NCBI GenBank assembly: GCA_018105865.1
Contig: CM030841.1
Location: 7,256,229-7,320,228, forward strand
From: Metaphire vulgaris
Taxonomy: Eukaryota; Annelida; Clitellata; Crassiclitellata; Megascolecidae
DNA: 64,000 nucleotides
Reading direction: 5' to 3'
Below the pieces are notes generated by a model. That model was given only the letters and a program-made list of their open reading frames with translations. It ran no database searches and was not told where the DNA came from. Each line of letters begins with the position of its first letter. Position 1 is the first letter of the stretch. This document shows, piece by piece, positions 1-11,239 of the stretch. The position numbers were made by a program, and so were the translations under genes.

Positions 1-39
1 CCAACGTTGTTACCACTCTGCTAACTTCCCGCCCATTAC

Positions 40-40
<1 letters not shown>

Positions 41-87
<47 letters not shown>
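41..87. repeat. (ATT)n microsatellite
   Basis: Uninterrupted ATT repeats. They are the reverse complement of the (AAT)n tail that ends the plus-strand L2 copy at 6917-6969, so this is the 3' tail of the minus-strand L2 remnant that follows. Confidence 0.9.
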
Positions 88-563
88 CTACGACAATTTA
101 TATAGCGCAGTAACATAACTGGAGCTAAAGTCAAGAGCGCTTTACAAAGGAGTCACTTATAGGATATGTTAAATAAGTGTGTCTTTAGGAGCTTCTCAAA
201 ACAGCCAACGGAATTTGCATTAATCACATCGCTCGGCAGCGACTTCCCACAGGGCTGGATTTTCCCGCGTGACTGATCTTTCGCCGAACACGGCAGTCTT
301 TGAAGGCGGAGGGACGATCAACAATGTCCGACTACTGGATCGAAGTTCCGCCCGTCTGTCATCCGTCGTCGCCCTGCATACGAGTGCTGATATGTAATCA
401 GGACAGGTGGTGTCGTTCAGGGCCCGATATGTAATCAGGCGTCGCTTGTAGGTGAAGCGTTCTCGAATCCCAAGCCAGTGAAGCTTGTTTCTAAGCAACG
501 TTGTCACGTGATCGTTTCAGCGGGCTCCATAGATCAGGCGAGAAAATGCATTGAGCACCGGCG
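41..563 (-). mobile_element. L2-type LINE, 5'-truncated 3' end
   Basis: Read on the minus strand this is a close copy of the last part of the L2 element at 5495-6969. It has the same C-terminal polypeptide (SRTLLIVPPPSK and similar stretches), the same 3' UTR containing GCGCTATATAA, and the same triplet tail. Homology stops near 563, as expected of 5' truncation during target-primed reverse transcription. Small indels break the reading frame. With the copy at 5495-6969 it forms a pair of near-identical inverted repeats flanking GRL gene 1. Confidence 0.85.
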
Positions 564-979
564 TGAAAGGAGAAGATCATAGGCTATAGAAGATTTGTGC
601 ACAAGACGACACATGACACAAATAACCAGCAACAACGGAAACCAATGATCTATCTATACTCGAAGAGATCGTCAGAGAGCTGAAAAAGGTTGAGAGTAAA
701 AATGCAGTCGATTCAGAAAACTTAACAACAGAGATACTACTTTTAACAGAAGACATTGAGATCAGAAAATCAACAGAAATCACACATATATATGCTATGA
801 CAAATGAGTCCCCGACAGAAGAACTGTGCGGATCGAGTTTCATGGCCAGGTCGGAAAAATCGTGCGCTGTAGAATGCAAGAAACATTGAATAGAAAGCAT
901 AGTAAACCATATGACAAATCCAATCTTGTAAGTACTTCTGATGAGAACACGGAGTCAAATAGGCCTAAAAGATAATTTA
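564..979. other. Unassigned stretch between LINE remnants
   Basis: No gene is recognised. The open frames here are short and unlike any family I know. It may be the decayed 5' part of the RTE-type remnant that becomes recognisable just downstream. Confidence 0.4.
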
Positions 980-1500
980 AATAAAGAACAGTAAGGGTTA
1001 AAAGATGATAGTGGATAGTGTGTGTAGGAACGCTATATCTATACTGATTATGCTGAGCGAGAGATGCATAGAAAGACAAACGATCTATACTGCGATCCGG
1101 GACGTCTGGCATGAGATCCGCAAGTCTGACATGAGATCCGGAATGTCTGGCATCAGATCCGGAATGTACTTTTTATTCGTTATGGTCTTTTATTGTTTAC
1201 TTTACAATATTGGCATAATAAGAAGAACTGCAAAGATTAGCAGACAAATTCAGAGAAGCAGGCGGTAGAAAAGAACTGAAATTTGACACAAAAAGACATT
1301 TGCAATAGTAATTGCAAAGCACTAAAAGTGTCTAAGTGCAAGATAGACCTACTTATAAACGGAAGATAAATAAAACAAATAGCATAATAATACTTGAGAA
1401 CCATTATTAAAAGCGATGGTAGAAGTGCCAATGATGATAAAGTAAGAAACGGCATCGAAAAATCGGAATAGAAACGAAGGTAGAAATATGACGACAAGCA
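980..1500 (+). mobile_element. Degraded RTE-type LINE
   Basis: Short plus-strand stretches read SERCIERQ and then, after several frame changes, the region before RT domain end (nngskit-like GRIAIAKE family pattern is only vestigial). The DNA matches the copy at 37595-38243 and 43397-43440: both share the segments around the octapeptide and around aaacggcatcg. Both copies join the GRL 5' flank at an equivalent place, so the insertion predates duplication of the receptor unit. The copy is heavily decayed and has no coding potential. Confidence 0.55.
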
Positions 1501-2575
1501 AATAATCTCCAAGAAACTCGACAGAGATCATATTTTTCAAATTGTCAAAAATGTTGCTGCGTTACTGACATCTGCAAATACGCAGCCACTTGGATTTCGC
1601 TACTTCTTAATTTTCTATAGATAGCCTACGCCAACAATTTTGTCCATTAGGCCTAATCTCTACGCAATTAGGCCTATTGGATAAAGAAACTCGATGGCTG
1701 GGCCAAGAGAGTTGTTGATTTAGACCTAAATGAGCGAAACGTTTGACAAAGTAAAAGCGGTCTAATGGTTGTAATGTAACACAATCTTAGCAACATAGAT
1801 AGCAACATTAATTGATGTTCACATGCGACGTAACAGCAGGTAGGTTTTGGATGACAGAACTAATTGCCATTGACAAGAAATTGCAAAGGCCACAAGATTA
1901 TGACAAATTATGAAGTGATGTTTTAAAGGCTACCGCAAAAATGTCTTGAATTCAAACATTATTTTGAATCAACGATTGCAATTTTCTTGAAGCAATTAGA
2001 CAGCTCGATATTTTCATCTTAGTAACATGACACTGATGCTGATATTTCAGTGCCGTTATATGCGTTAATGCATAAAAGTAAAACATATAAATTGCATTAC
2101 TAACATTGATTGATTTACTCAAAATTATAAAACACTAATTAGCTAAGCATACATGCGAAAATTTGAGTTGTTTGATGAATATTAAGAATTGAAAGTAAAA
2201 TATTTCTAAACTGTAGTTGTAGTTTTGCACGAAGGTGTCGTGTTTCTGCTTTGCTTATGTCATGTTATGCGTTGTTCCATTACGAAATTGCTATTGAACA
2301 GTCAAATAAAAATTCACATTAATTCTCCGGTCATCTTGCTCCGTTGAAATATTAAACGGCATGCATTTCAAACATAGACTGCACATTTATTGTATATAAA
2401 GAAGAGGTCGCGGTGACTGAAGAGGCAGCTGTTTAATTACGTGCTGCGCGCCAGTAGACACGAGAAACAAAACTGCACATTATCACGACAATTACATGCA
2501 TATTTATGGATATATTTTAAATTTCTTTTAGTTACGAAGTCAAGGTCCTTCAATAACTTTGATTTTTAAGCGCGA
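1500..2575 (+). other. Conserved 5' flank of GRL gene 1
   Basis: This block has no gene but is repeated upstream of genes 2 (13965-15454), 3 (26200-27427) and 4 (43460-44112). Recognisable anchors are gacagagatcatattttt, a segment with gcaattagacagctcgat, and the TATA box region. It marks the 5' part of the tandem duplication unit and probably contains the promoter. Confidence 0.75.
2393..2400 (+). promoter_or_regulatory. TATA box of GRL gene 1
   Basis: TATATAAA followed by gaagaggtcgcg, about 175 bases before the ATG. The same box and following bases occur at equivalent places before genes 2, 3 and 4, so it survives where flanking DNA has diverged. The transcription start would be about 30 bases downstream; it is not seen directly. 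Confidence 0.6.
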
Positions 2576-3723
2576 ATGATCAAAACGATGCCTCCTTTGA
2601 AGATATTTTCGAAACAAGGGGAAGGCACAGAACATGGACAGATTGATGGAAATGAAAAGGAATACTCTGAAGGAGAGTCTTCATTGAGAAAGGCGTTTTT
2701 GCCGATGAATTTTATTATGAGACTTCTCGGAATATATTTCGTCAAAACAGATGGTGGACCGAAGAGAGAATATTATTCTCGCATTTACAGCATCATCATG
2801 GTGATTATTTTCTGGATCAACGCCGTCAGAATATTCACAGTGTTGAAACCTCATGACACGTTCGAAACAGGACTTTTAGGAAAGGGTCCAATGCTAATTG
2901 GTCAGATGACGGTGGCTGTTGTAGTTACTTCTTGCTACAAACTCAATTCAAGCGGGAAATTAGAAGCGCTTTTTAAGAGCTTTGGCAAAGAGCTGAATTG
3001 TCGTCAGTTGAAGCAAATCAGAATTAAAGTGATAGTTTGGGCCACAGTTACATGGCTTTACATTATAATTAATGCCATTGGTATTACATATAGTGCATAT
3101 TTTGTGGGGAACGAATATTTTAACATAATATGGATGTCGCCATTTGTTTCAATGATCCCCATCAGCGACAGCTTTCTTAGAAACATTTTGCAGGCATCGT
3201 TTCTTATTTTGCAACTGTACGCTACTTGTTTTCATTTCGTCCCTTTAATGTTGAACTTTCTGATCGCTTCTCTTTTTTGTGACGTGTTTAAGAAATGCAC
3301 CAGAGATTTCTTTATTGACTTAAAAGAAGCAAAGAGCTCAAGAGCGAACACATTTGAAGCATTAAGACAGAAACATCAAATGTTATGCCAAATGGTTCGA
3401 GATATTGACAAATACATGTGCCTGATAAACGCTGCGTACTTCTTTGGGTATATTAGCTTCGTAATCTTAGATGTGTACGCATTTTTGACAAATTCAGAAA
3501 AGACCGCACTATCTTTTTCTATTCATGGATCTACTGTTTTCCTTCGGCTGCCTATCCGGAGTCTTTCTACTCGCCTATGGAGGAATCATCGTGAATAACT
3601 CGGTAAGCTGTACGTATGTAGTTTTATATTAAACGAGATTCAAGTACATGTAGACTGAACGATACCAGTGTTTTTAAATGCGATGTCAGTAATATAATAA
3701 AAGAAGGTATTCGTTGTCTAGAT

Positions 3724-4230
3724 CAGGGTCTCCAAAGTAAGGCCCGCGAGCCTCTAATGTAGACGTCTGATTTGCAAATGGAAATTATTGGTGTGCAATA
3801 CAGTGATATTTTGAACGACAAAATTAAGGAAGGAAATTTGATAGAATTCTATCGATGCCTTCCATGTGAGCAGTTTATTCACCTTAAAAAGTTTGCTCGT
3901 GAATTCATTTCTGTTTTCGGACTACATATTTGTGCGAAAAGACATGTTCTCATATGAAGCATTATCTGATGAATATTTAAAATCTTTACTTGTTATAGGG
4001 ACGACACAATTTGAACCCCAGTTTTAACGTAATTTTGTCAGAAAGGCATCAATTTCATTTATCTCACAGAATTTTCAGTCTTATTTTCTACGAACATGCA
4101 TCCTGATCGGAGACAGTGAAGAATAGATTATTAAAATGTATTTGCGCATGTTTCTCGTGTCTTGCCGTGGTCGGATTAAAGGCCATAGCGGGCCGTATCC
4201 AGCCCGCGAGCCGTTCTTTGAAGACCCCTG
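3724..4230 (+). mobile_element. hAT transposon remnant in GRL gene 1 intron 1
   Basis: Ends are CAGGGTCTCCAAAG and, inverted, CAGGGGTCTTCAAAG. The flanking octamers gtctagat and gtctattt match at six of eight positions, as expected of an aged 8-base target duplication. Inside, 3770-3957 reads LQMEIIGVQYSDIL then FYRCLP and LKKFAREFISVFG, the C-terminal dimerisation region of Charlie/GTF2IRD2-type hAT transposases, and EYLKSLLVIGTT follows in another frame. The GCCCGCGAG subterminal motif is repeated in inverted orientation near both ends. Not functional. Confidence 0.85.
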
Positions 4231-4624
4231 GTCTATTTTACACTGGGGCACGTATACAGTTGCTTTTCTCTTATTTCTGTTTTCACAACGTATGCTGGCA
4301 GGCGAGCAAAAAATTATGTGCATTCCCATATCAAATTTCTGCCTCATTTTTTTCTTTTCGTTAATTCGAGATGCAGGCAGAAAGTGATAACAGAATATAG
4401 ACCTACTCTATAGTCTATGCAAATATCCGTCGGTCATATCGCACCACTGTATGAAATTCGCATGTCTGATTGGAATATATTAATTCTCCGTCATTTGAGA
4501 ATTCGACAATGCAATATCATCTCACTAAACGATCTGATTAGTGACTAATATTAAGTTATTATTAACTAGGATTTTTTCAATTTAAGATTGCTGCCAAATT
4601 CATCGTATACTTTTCATTACGCAG

Positions 4625-4693
4625 GCTCATAAAATGTTCGTGAAAATCCAGGATGTCCATTTAACCAATTTGAACGCTGTAACGATTGGTCAG
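4625..4693 (+). CDS. GRL gene 1 exon 2
   Basis: 69 bases between acceptor ttacgcag and donor gtatga, encoding a 23-residue loop (AHKMFVKIQDV...TIGQ) between TM6 and TM7. It is in phase 0 at both ends and is found at the equivalent place in genes 2 to 5. Confidence 0.8.
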
Positions 4694-5195
4694 GTATGAA
4701 ATTTTTTTTTTACTTTTATTGATCAAAGTTCCAACATAGGCATTCGACCAATATGTAAATTCATTTAGCACGTTTATAGTTTGCTCTTTGAACAGGATAC
4801 CTCCGTCAATTAAGCCTACTCGAGGACAAACGTTGCTACTGCCATTCATTTACATACAGAATCCTTGCTGTGATTAGCTATCTTATGTGTACCAATAGTG
4901 GCGTCTGATCATTGATTAAAATATTTCATTTAGAAACTCTGAAATCTTTTGAATTTTTACCCCATCACATTGGCTATAGGAAAACGGTCACCGAGTCATT
5001 CGTTGTCACCAAATTACAGATTGCGTACCCGATTACTGTCCTACTCCTGCTCCTTAATAAATACGATGTACATAATAAACAGGAATGTCAAAAAGTAACA
5101 GTGATATAGAACCAGACTTACTAATTATTCGCAAGATCGGAAAATTATTAGCAATACTGTTGTGCCAGAGAAATAGTGGTTTGTGTCTTTTGCAG

Positions 5196-5285
5196 ATAAT
5201 TGTGTTTTTGAACCGCTTAAGCGGAGAGCCGATTGGATTCACGATTTTAAGAATCGTTGTCATCGATCGAAACACAATTTTAACG
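5196..5285 (+). CDS. GRL gene 1 exon 3
   Basis: 90 bases between cttttgcag and gtgagt, phase 0. It encodes IIVFLNRLSGEPIGFT, then ILRIVVIDRNTILT, the segment before TM7. The Gly to Arg change (ggа-type codon to aga) alters a position that is Gly in genes 2 to 5. Confidence 0.8.
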
Positions 5286-5494
5286 GTGAGTAATTGCGAT
5301 GAAAGCTCTAAAATCGCACGTAGAGGCTCAGTCAGATCTAATTGATTCCATTCAACCAGTCCGTGTGTCGCAGTTAATTTCATAACAAAACTGGTATGCG
5401 AGACCTTTGGTTCAATGTTAGACAGGAGGCAAAGCTCGATTCCCGGGTCTCATTGGTAGCGTGTGCAAACGAAATGTATTTACAGCATTCATCT

Positions 5495-6916
5495 AGTTAT
5501 TTAACTATAGACCTGTCTCCAACCTACCATTTCTCTCCAAGCTACTGTAGAAATTCGTCTACAAGCAGCTGGTCGCTCATCTGTTGAAGAATGATCTTAT
5601 GCCAAAGAACCAGTCAGCATACCGAAAGGGGCACTCCACCGAAACGGCCATACTAAGAATCTACAACGACATCGTAGATGCTATTGCCAACGGTCGTGTG
5701 GCTGTTCTTTGCCTCCTCGACCTTTCCGCGGCCTTCGATACTGTCGATCATGCCACCCTCATTCGACGTCTTGAAATATCATACGGCCTCAAGGGGGAGG
5801 TCTTATCCTGGCTCTGTGACTACGTAACGGGTAGAATGTAGTAGGTTCTCTGCAACGGCCGAACGTCACCATACAGTAATGTCCTGAGTGGCGTTCCCCA
5901 GGGGTCTGTGTTGGGCCCTCTTTTGTTCATATTGTATGTTGCTGATGTCGGCCGAATCATTAAAGCCTTTGGTCTAGACTCGCACAGTTATGCTGACGAT
6001 AGCCAAATTTATTCCTCCTGTCTATCGGCAGACTCGGACAGACTGCGGACAAGGATCATAGAATGCATAGCTGAGGTCAAATCATGGATGGCATCTAACC
6101 GCCTGTCGCTTAACTCAGGGAAGACTGAGTTCCTCTGGCTAAGCTCCCCGAGAAGGAAATCCCAAATAAACAGGACACCGTTTGAAATAGAGGACACTGT
6201 CATTGCTACCACTGTACGACTGCTCGGCGTTATTTTTGATGAGACACTGTCGTTCGCGGATCATATAAGCAACGTGACACGTGTCTGCTTTTATCAGTTG
6301 CGCAGAATCAGAAGTATCAGGCGATATATACCAACTGGTGCTGCGATACAACTGATTCGGGCGCTTGTGTTATCCAGGGTCGACCAATGCAACGGAGTCC
6401 TCCTCGGCCTTCCCGAGTGCCAGCTAAGCCGCCATCAGTCGGTGCTCAATGCATTCTCTCGCCTGATCTATGGAGCCCGCTGGAACGACCACGTGACACC
6501 GTTGCTTAGAAACAAGCTTCTCTGGTTTGGTGTTCGAGAAAACATCACCTACACGCGATGCCTGATTACATATCGGGCCCTGAACGACACCACCTGTCCT
6601 GATTACATATCAACACTCGTATGCAGGGCAACGACGAATGGCAGACGCGCGGAACTTCGATCCAGTAGTCGGACATTGTTGATCGTCCCTCCGCCTTCAA
6701 AGATTGCCGTGTTCGGTGACAGATCAGTTACGCGGGGAAATCCAGCCCTGTGGAACTCGCTGCCGATCTATGTTATTAATGCAAATTCCGTTGGCTGTTT
6801 TGAAAAGCTCCTAAAGACACTTATTTAACATACACTGTATCTTATAAGTGACTCCTTTGTAAAACCCTCTTGACTTTAGCTCCAGTTATGTTACTGCGCT
6901 ATATAACTTGTCGTAG

Positions 6917-6969
<53 letters not shown>
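5495..6969 (+). mobile_element. L2-type LINE, 5'-truncated, three in-frame stops
   Basis: One continuous frame from NYRPVSNLPFLSKLL to ...EKLLKTLI stop (6828) covers the reverse transcriptase fingers, palm and C-terminal region. Visible motifs are HSTETAILRIYNDI, LLDLSAAFDTVDH, GVPQGSVLGPLLFILY and the catalytic SYADDSQIY. The frame is broken only by a stop replacing Glu in the first block and two adjacent stops near 5839-5844, so the copy is young but dead. The 3' UTR contains GCGCTATATAA and the element ends in (TAA)n at 6917-6969. It lies inside intron 3 of GRL gene 1. The endonuclease domain is missing. Confidence 0.9.
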
Positions 6970-7156
6970 TTCTCTATCTATTAATCTAAGACTGTCAGCA
7001 TCTCGTATCTTGCAGTTGGATGTGCCAACTGTTAGCGTGACAATACTTCTTCATAGGGCTTTTGACGACTATATTGCAGAGTATTATAAGCCACTTGTTT
7101 ACTTGAGTACTTAACATACAGCATCATATGCGTCTAACGTGTCGATTGTTGTGCAG

Positions 7157-7252
7157 ATTTTAGGACTCTTGATCACCTACTTCCTCCTGATCATCCAAAT
7201 GGCTCCACCGGCATCTTCGCCCTTTAGAGCAGGCAACTACTCTTTTACATAG
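7157..7252 (+). CDS. GRL gene 1 exon 4 (TM7)
   Basis: Acceptor ttgtgcag, then ILGLLITYFLLIIQMAPP and a short hydrophilic tail ending at TAG. ITYFLLIIQM fits the TYhhhhhQF signature of Gr/Or TM7. A CTAAC branch-site-like sequence lies about 20 bases upstream of the acceptor, as in the paralogues. Confidence 0.8.
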   Translation: MLGLLITYFLLIIQMAPPASSPFRAGNYSFT

Positions 7253-8225
7253 TGACGAGTCGTCATTTCTTGACAAGGGAATTTCATCTGTAACAGAACA
7301 TAGCAGAAACATTAATTGAGAAGATTTAGACGCAGCTATAATTATGAAATGCGAAAGAGACTACCGAGCACCTTAATCAACTATATAATTGGTCATATTT
7401 TGTTAAATTAGTTTTTCTAGACCCGCCTTAGCTTAAATTGTATAATAATCTCTATAGTGCACATGTCCATATTGTGCAAGTCAGTATCGTGCACATGACT
7501 TGACGAGTATAAGTCTATAAGATAATAAAATGCTGAGAAATAATTTTTAACTTTATCTTTTTTTAAAGATGTCGTGGTGCTTTTAGATCAGAACATATAG
7601 TTGAACATTTATAATTGACCCCGTCACCCCATACTATCATATTCGACAAAGAAAGCGTCTCTCCGTTATTTGGTTAACTTAATAAACTGAAGTGCACCAG
7701 AATGAGAACTATCACTGTGTGGCAGTACTTAATGGAACGAGACCTAACTTATCTACTAGCTAAATTACTCTAAGTATCAGCTCGATCCATTATCAAACCA
7801 CCAAACATCCGAACTAAATGCGAGTAAACGATGATCGTTCTACAGGCATTTTTGATCAAATTTACTGGTTAGTCATTGACAGAAAAGCAGTGAATTCAAT
7901 TTATCACCCTTGGAGCTCAAAGGGGCCCATTTGGCCGCCGAGAGGGGCAGGGGCAAATACACTGGGCGGGCGTCCTGTAGAGGCTGTGGCCGGTGAAGTA
8001 TTAACATTTTGAAAAAGACTAGAAAGAAAAGGTCATCATCAGTTTTTCATACTTGTTAGGGGCCCGTGACTTCCCTTCTGCACAAAGGCCCGGAATTTCT
8101 CTCGACGGGCTGCGCACACACACCCACACTCGCAAACAAATACACACTAACACAGTAGGCCTATGTTTAAAAATAAAAGATCGAGATGACGACTGAAGAT
8201 TGTAGATGATGGTTTTCTTCAATTA
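7253..8225. other. Intergenic DNA after GRL gene 1
   Basis: The first 500 bases resemble the DNA downstream of gene 4 (48050-48480), so they belong to the duplicated unit. From about 7915 to 8110 there is a C/G-rich patch (ggggcccatttgg ... aggggcccgtgac) that looks like transposon debris, but I see no clear terminal repeats. No gene. Confidence 0.5.
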
Positions 8226-9797
8226 AATTTTATTTAAATGCGTCCGAGTACCCTCAGTGAAGTACGCACAGCCATTCAGAAACTACGTCACGGTCGCGCA
8301 GCTGGTCCAGATGGAATACCACCAGAGCTACTCAAGTGTGCAATTGACCCAGTTAGCATTTCTCTCCACGAACTCATCTCAAGGGTGTGGACGACTGGAC
8401 ATGTACCAGTTCAATGGAAGGAGGGAATTGTTCTAGCACTGTACAAAGGCCGAGGACCAAAGACCGAATGTTCGAGTCACAGGCCAATCACCCTCCTGTC
8501 CGTTCCTGGGAAGGTGTTTGCCCACGTGCTTCTTGCGAGACTCAATCCACTTCTGACAGCGAAACGTCGCACACAGCAGTCCGGATTCACGACGGGCCGA
8601 TCCACGATGGACGCGATTCTCGCACTCAGACTCCTGTCTGAAATCCACCGGGAATTTAACAGACCGTTGCAGGTGGCTTACGTCGATCTGAAATCAGCCT
8701 TCGACTCTGTAGACCGTCAGGCACTTTGGATGGCACTCAGAGGTATTGGTGTTCCGACGTTCTTATTGAGCTTAATTAAAGACCTACACGAGGGCACGAC
8801 TGCAAGAGTGCGCATCAATGGCATGCTATCTGAGACATTCTTCACTGCCTCAGGAGTCCGTCAGGGCTGTGTCCTGGCTCCAGCACTCTTTTGCAGGGCT
8901 ATGGACTGGATCCTGGAGCATGCTATTGACCAGACAGGGATCACCCTACCGGAACATAGCTTCTCCGACCTAGACTACGCTGACGACGTTGCTCTTCTGG
9001 AAACGTCCGTTAAGAACCTAGAAACATCACTCAATCAGATTGAGTCGACAGCCTCAAACTAGGGCTACATGTGTCCTGGACAAAAACCAAGCTGCAGAAT
9101 CTAGGTTCTGGAGGAGACGCAGGAGACATATACGTTAATGGACACCAGGTGGAAAATGTGTCAGAATTCACTTACCTGGGTAGTGTCCAGAGTTCTGATG
9201 GCAGGTGTCAGCGGGACATTACTCGCAGAATCGGCATAGCTGCATCTGCCATGAGATCTCTTCAAAATTTATGGCGCCAAAGACAGATACAGCTCGGTAC
9301 TAAGATCCGAATTTATCAGTCCTGCGTCCTGCCAATTCTCCTATATGGTTCTGAGACTTGGACTCTGCTTACACGAGACTCTGAAAGACTACAGGCATTC
9401 CATATGCGCTGCCAGAGACAGATTCTCTGCATTCGCTGGTTCGACTTCGTGACCAATGAAGCAGTCTCCAAACAGACTGCCCTCCTGCCAGTGACAGAAA
9501 TTATCACGCGACGCCGTCTGTCTCTCTTCGGTCACGTGGCTCGCCAGGACAAGAACATTCCGGCCCATCGCGCTCTTGCCTGCGCCATTGCTCGACGCAC
9601 CGAGACGCGTCCTTCTCCGAGCTGGAGAAGACCTCCTGGCAGACCACGCCGTACATGGCCCCAGCAGACCGGCGATGGTCTTCCTTCCACAATTCTTCAT
9701 GAATGGCACTCAGCCATTGGTCGCGGTCACAACTCGCGCAACACGAGATTGGCACAACGGACCTCTGTCGTTCATGTGAACAAATGAATGAATGAAT
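8226..9797 (+). mobile_element. RTE-type LINE, 5'-truncated, one frameshift
   Basis: Encodes most of a reverse transcriptase plus its C-terminal region. Visible motifs are AAGPDGIPPELLK, GFTTGRSTMDAILALRLL, AYVDLKSAFDSVDR, GVRQGCVLAPALF and DYADDVALLETS (catalytic ADD). After a single missing base at about 9059 the frame continues with GLHVSW-type sequence, KLQNLGSG, ENVSEFTYLGSVQ, YGSETWTLL, RRRLSLFGHVAR and a Pro-Arg-rich end, stopping at 9787. A short (TGAA)n tail follows, as in RTE elements. The endonuclease half is absent. Because only one lesion separates it from an open frame, it is a recent insertion. Confidence 0.9.
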
Positions 9798-9989
9798 GAG
9801 TACGCGATGGCAAATGAATCTTTCACACTTCTATGAATGCTTACAGGTTTGTATAAGATTCTTATCTAATGTTCTATATATCGACTTCTTAAATCTGCCA
9901 TTCCTGATGCATATTCTTCAAATGTTCTCTGGGTCTCGTAGTTACTAAAAAATTGCTGTATAAAATCGATCGATGCTATTTAGTTAATT

Positions 9990-10435
9990 AGTTAATATGC
10001 CAACTTACATAGCGCTATACTGTAGTCATAGCATGCCAAGATCAAGAGCATTTTAGACGTTGCACTTGAACGAGATGCTAAAAAGTGTCTTTAGTCTCTT
10101 TGCAAACAATTCAAGATTAGTCGTATTGGTCACACTGTCCGGCAGCGAATTCCAGAGGATGGGATTCCACGGGTAAAAGACCTCTCCACAAATTACACTC
10201 TCTTAGACAGGGGAATCACCAATTGGACCCGATTACAAGGACTAAAACTGCCAGCGACGATCAGTAAGCGGGAGCCTATAGATAAGTTTAGCTAGATAGA
10301 CTGGGCTTGCAGGTTTGTCAAGGACACAGAATGTAAGCCAGTATCTCTTGTAGATTATGCGTTCTGGGATGCGTATCCAATGCTGTTTGTCCTTGAGTAA
10401 AGGGGTGACATGTCCACCCCATCTACCGCCTTCAG
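9990..10435 (-). mobile_element. L2-type LINE 3' remnant
   Basis: The minus-strand translation gives GGHVTPLLKDKQHWIRIPERIIYKRYW, split over frames (10242-10430), matching the C-terminal region of the L2 copies at 55285 and 5495. The 3' UTR with AGCGCTAT lies near 10010. Decayed and 5'-truncated. Confidence 0.75.
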
Positions 10436-11010
10436 ACCACGGGACAATGTGAATACCGTCGATAACGAACGGTGCACGGATGAGAAAGTACTTCCGTTGC
10501 ACGCATCGCCGATAGTGGTCACAAACGCTCTGCAAGAACTGATGAAAACATCTAGGCCGTCGCTGATGGTACTACGAGAGCACAGGTGGAACTCGAAGCC
10601 AGCGAAACTCGTAAAGAAGTGGTGTCGCATGATCAGATCTTCTAGCTCGATAGACTAGACGTCCTGCTGCACTGAGCACAGACTGAAGTCTAACGCAGCC
10701 AAGAGTAAACTGCAGTGATACTGTAGGAGTGGCATGACCAGAGATACCACTATTGTTTTTAGAAGAGAAAGTCGAATCGAGTTTTGAATATTTCCAATCG
10801 CCCGGACTCCAAAACAGCTCGCCCGACCCCCGGGCATTTGCCCGTTCCCCATCTCGACGGGCCTGTCTAGAACAACGTAGCTGACCCTCATCGGTATGGG
10901 GTTGGCCTTTCGCATATTGTTTTGTGCGATCGACGCAAGAAATATTTACCGCATTCTTTTCTTATAAATATTACTGACATCGAAATTTAAGTTAATCTGT
11001 CAGAGTGTAG
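10436..11010. other. Unassigned repeat-like DNA
   Basis: Moderately GC-rich, with short minus- and plus-strand open frames that match nothing I recognise. The adjoining cgcccggactccaaaacagctcg area looks like mobile-element debris. No gene can be supported. Confidence 0.4.
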
Positions 11011-11012
<2 letters not shown>

Positions 11013-11080
<68 letters not shown>

Positions 11081-11146
11081 ATTGTAGCGAATTTATAAAT
11101 AGCTGAGGCCCGATAGGCCCAATATAATAATAGAATGACCATATGT

Positions 11147-11190
<44 letters not shown>
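11013..11190. repeat. (AT)n, (GT)n and (GA)n microsatellites
   Basis: (AT)n at 11013-11053, running into (GT)n to 11080, then about 70 bases of unique DNA and (GA)n at 11150-11190. They produce spurious low-complexity open frames on the minus strand. Confidence 0.95.
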
Positions 11191-11192
<2 letters not shown>

Positions 11193-11239
11193 CATTAAAT
11201 GCATGCGGCGAGCCATTAAAGAATGCGAAGCGCATGCAA

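Larger units (their letters stand above)
2576..7252 (+). pseudogene. GRL gene 1: gustatory-receptor-like 7TM protein, frameshifted
   Basis: Member of the animal gustatory-receptor-like (GRL) family, the non-insect branch of the insect Gr/Or superfamily, whose insect members form plasma-membrane ligand-gated channels; ligand and role here are unknown. Exons: 2576-3602, 4625-4693, 5196-5285 and 7157-7252, all joined in phase 0. Exon 1 encodes a hydrophilic N-terminus and six hydrophobic segments, with the conserved FEALRQKHQMLCQM block before TM5. Relative to genes 2 and 3, five bases are missing near 3507-3510 before TM6, shifting the frame; the old frame (GVFLLAYGGIIVNNS) resumes afterwards up to the splice donor gtaagc. 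Exon 3 also has ILRIVV where paralogues have ILGIVV. The last exon keeps ITYFLLIIQM. Introns are interrupted by a hAT (intron 1) and an L2 (intron 3). It is probably a young pseudogene; a sequencing error is the alternative. Confidence 0.8.
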
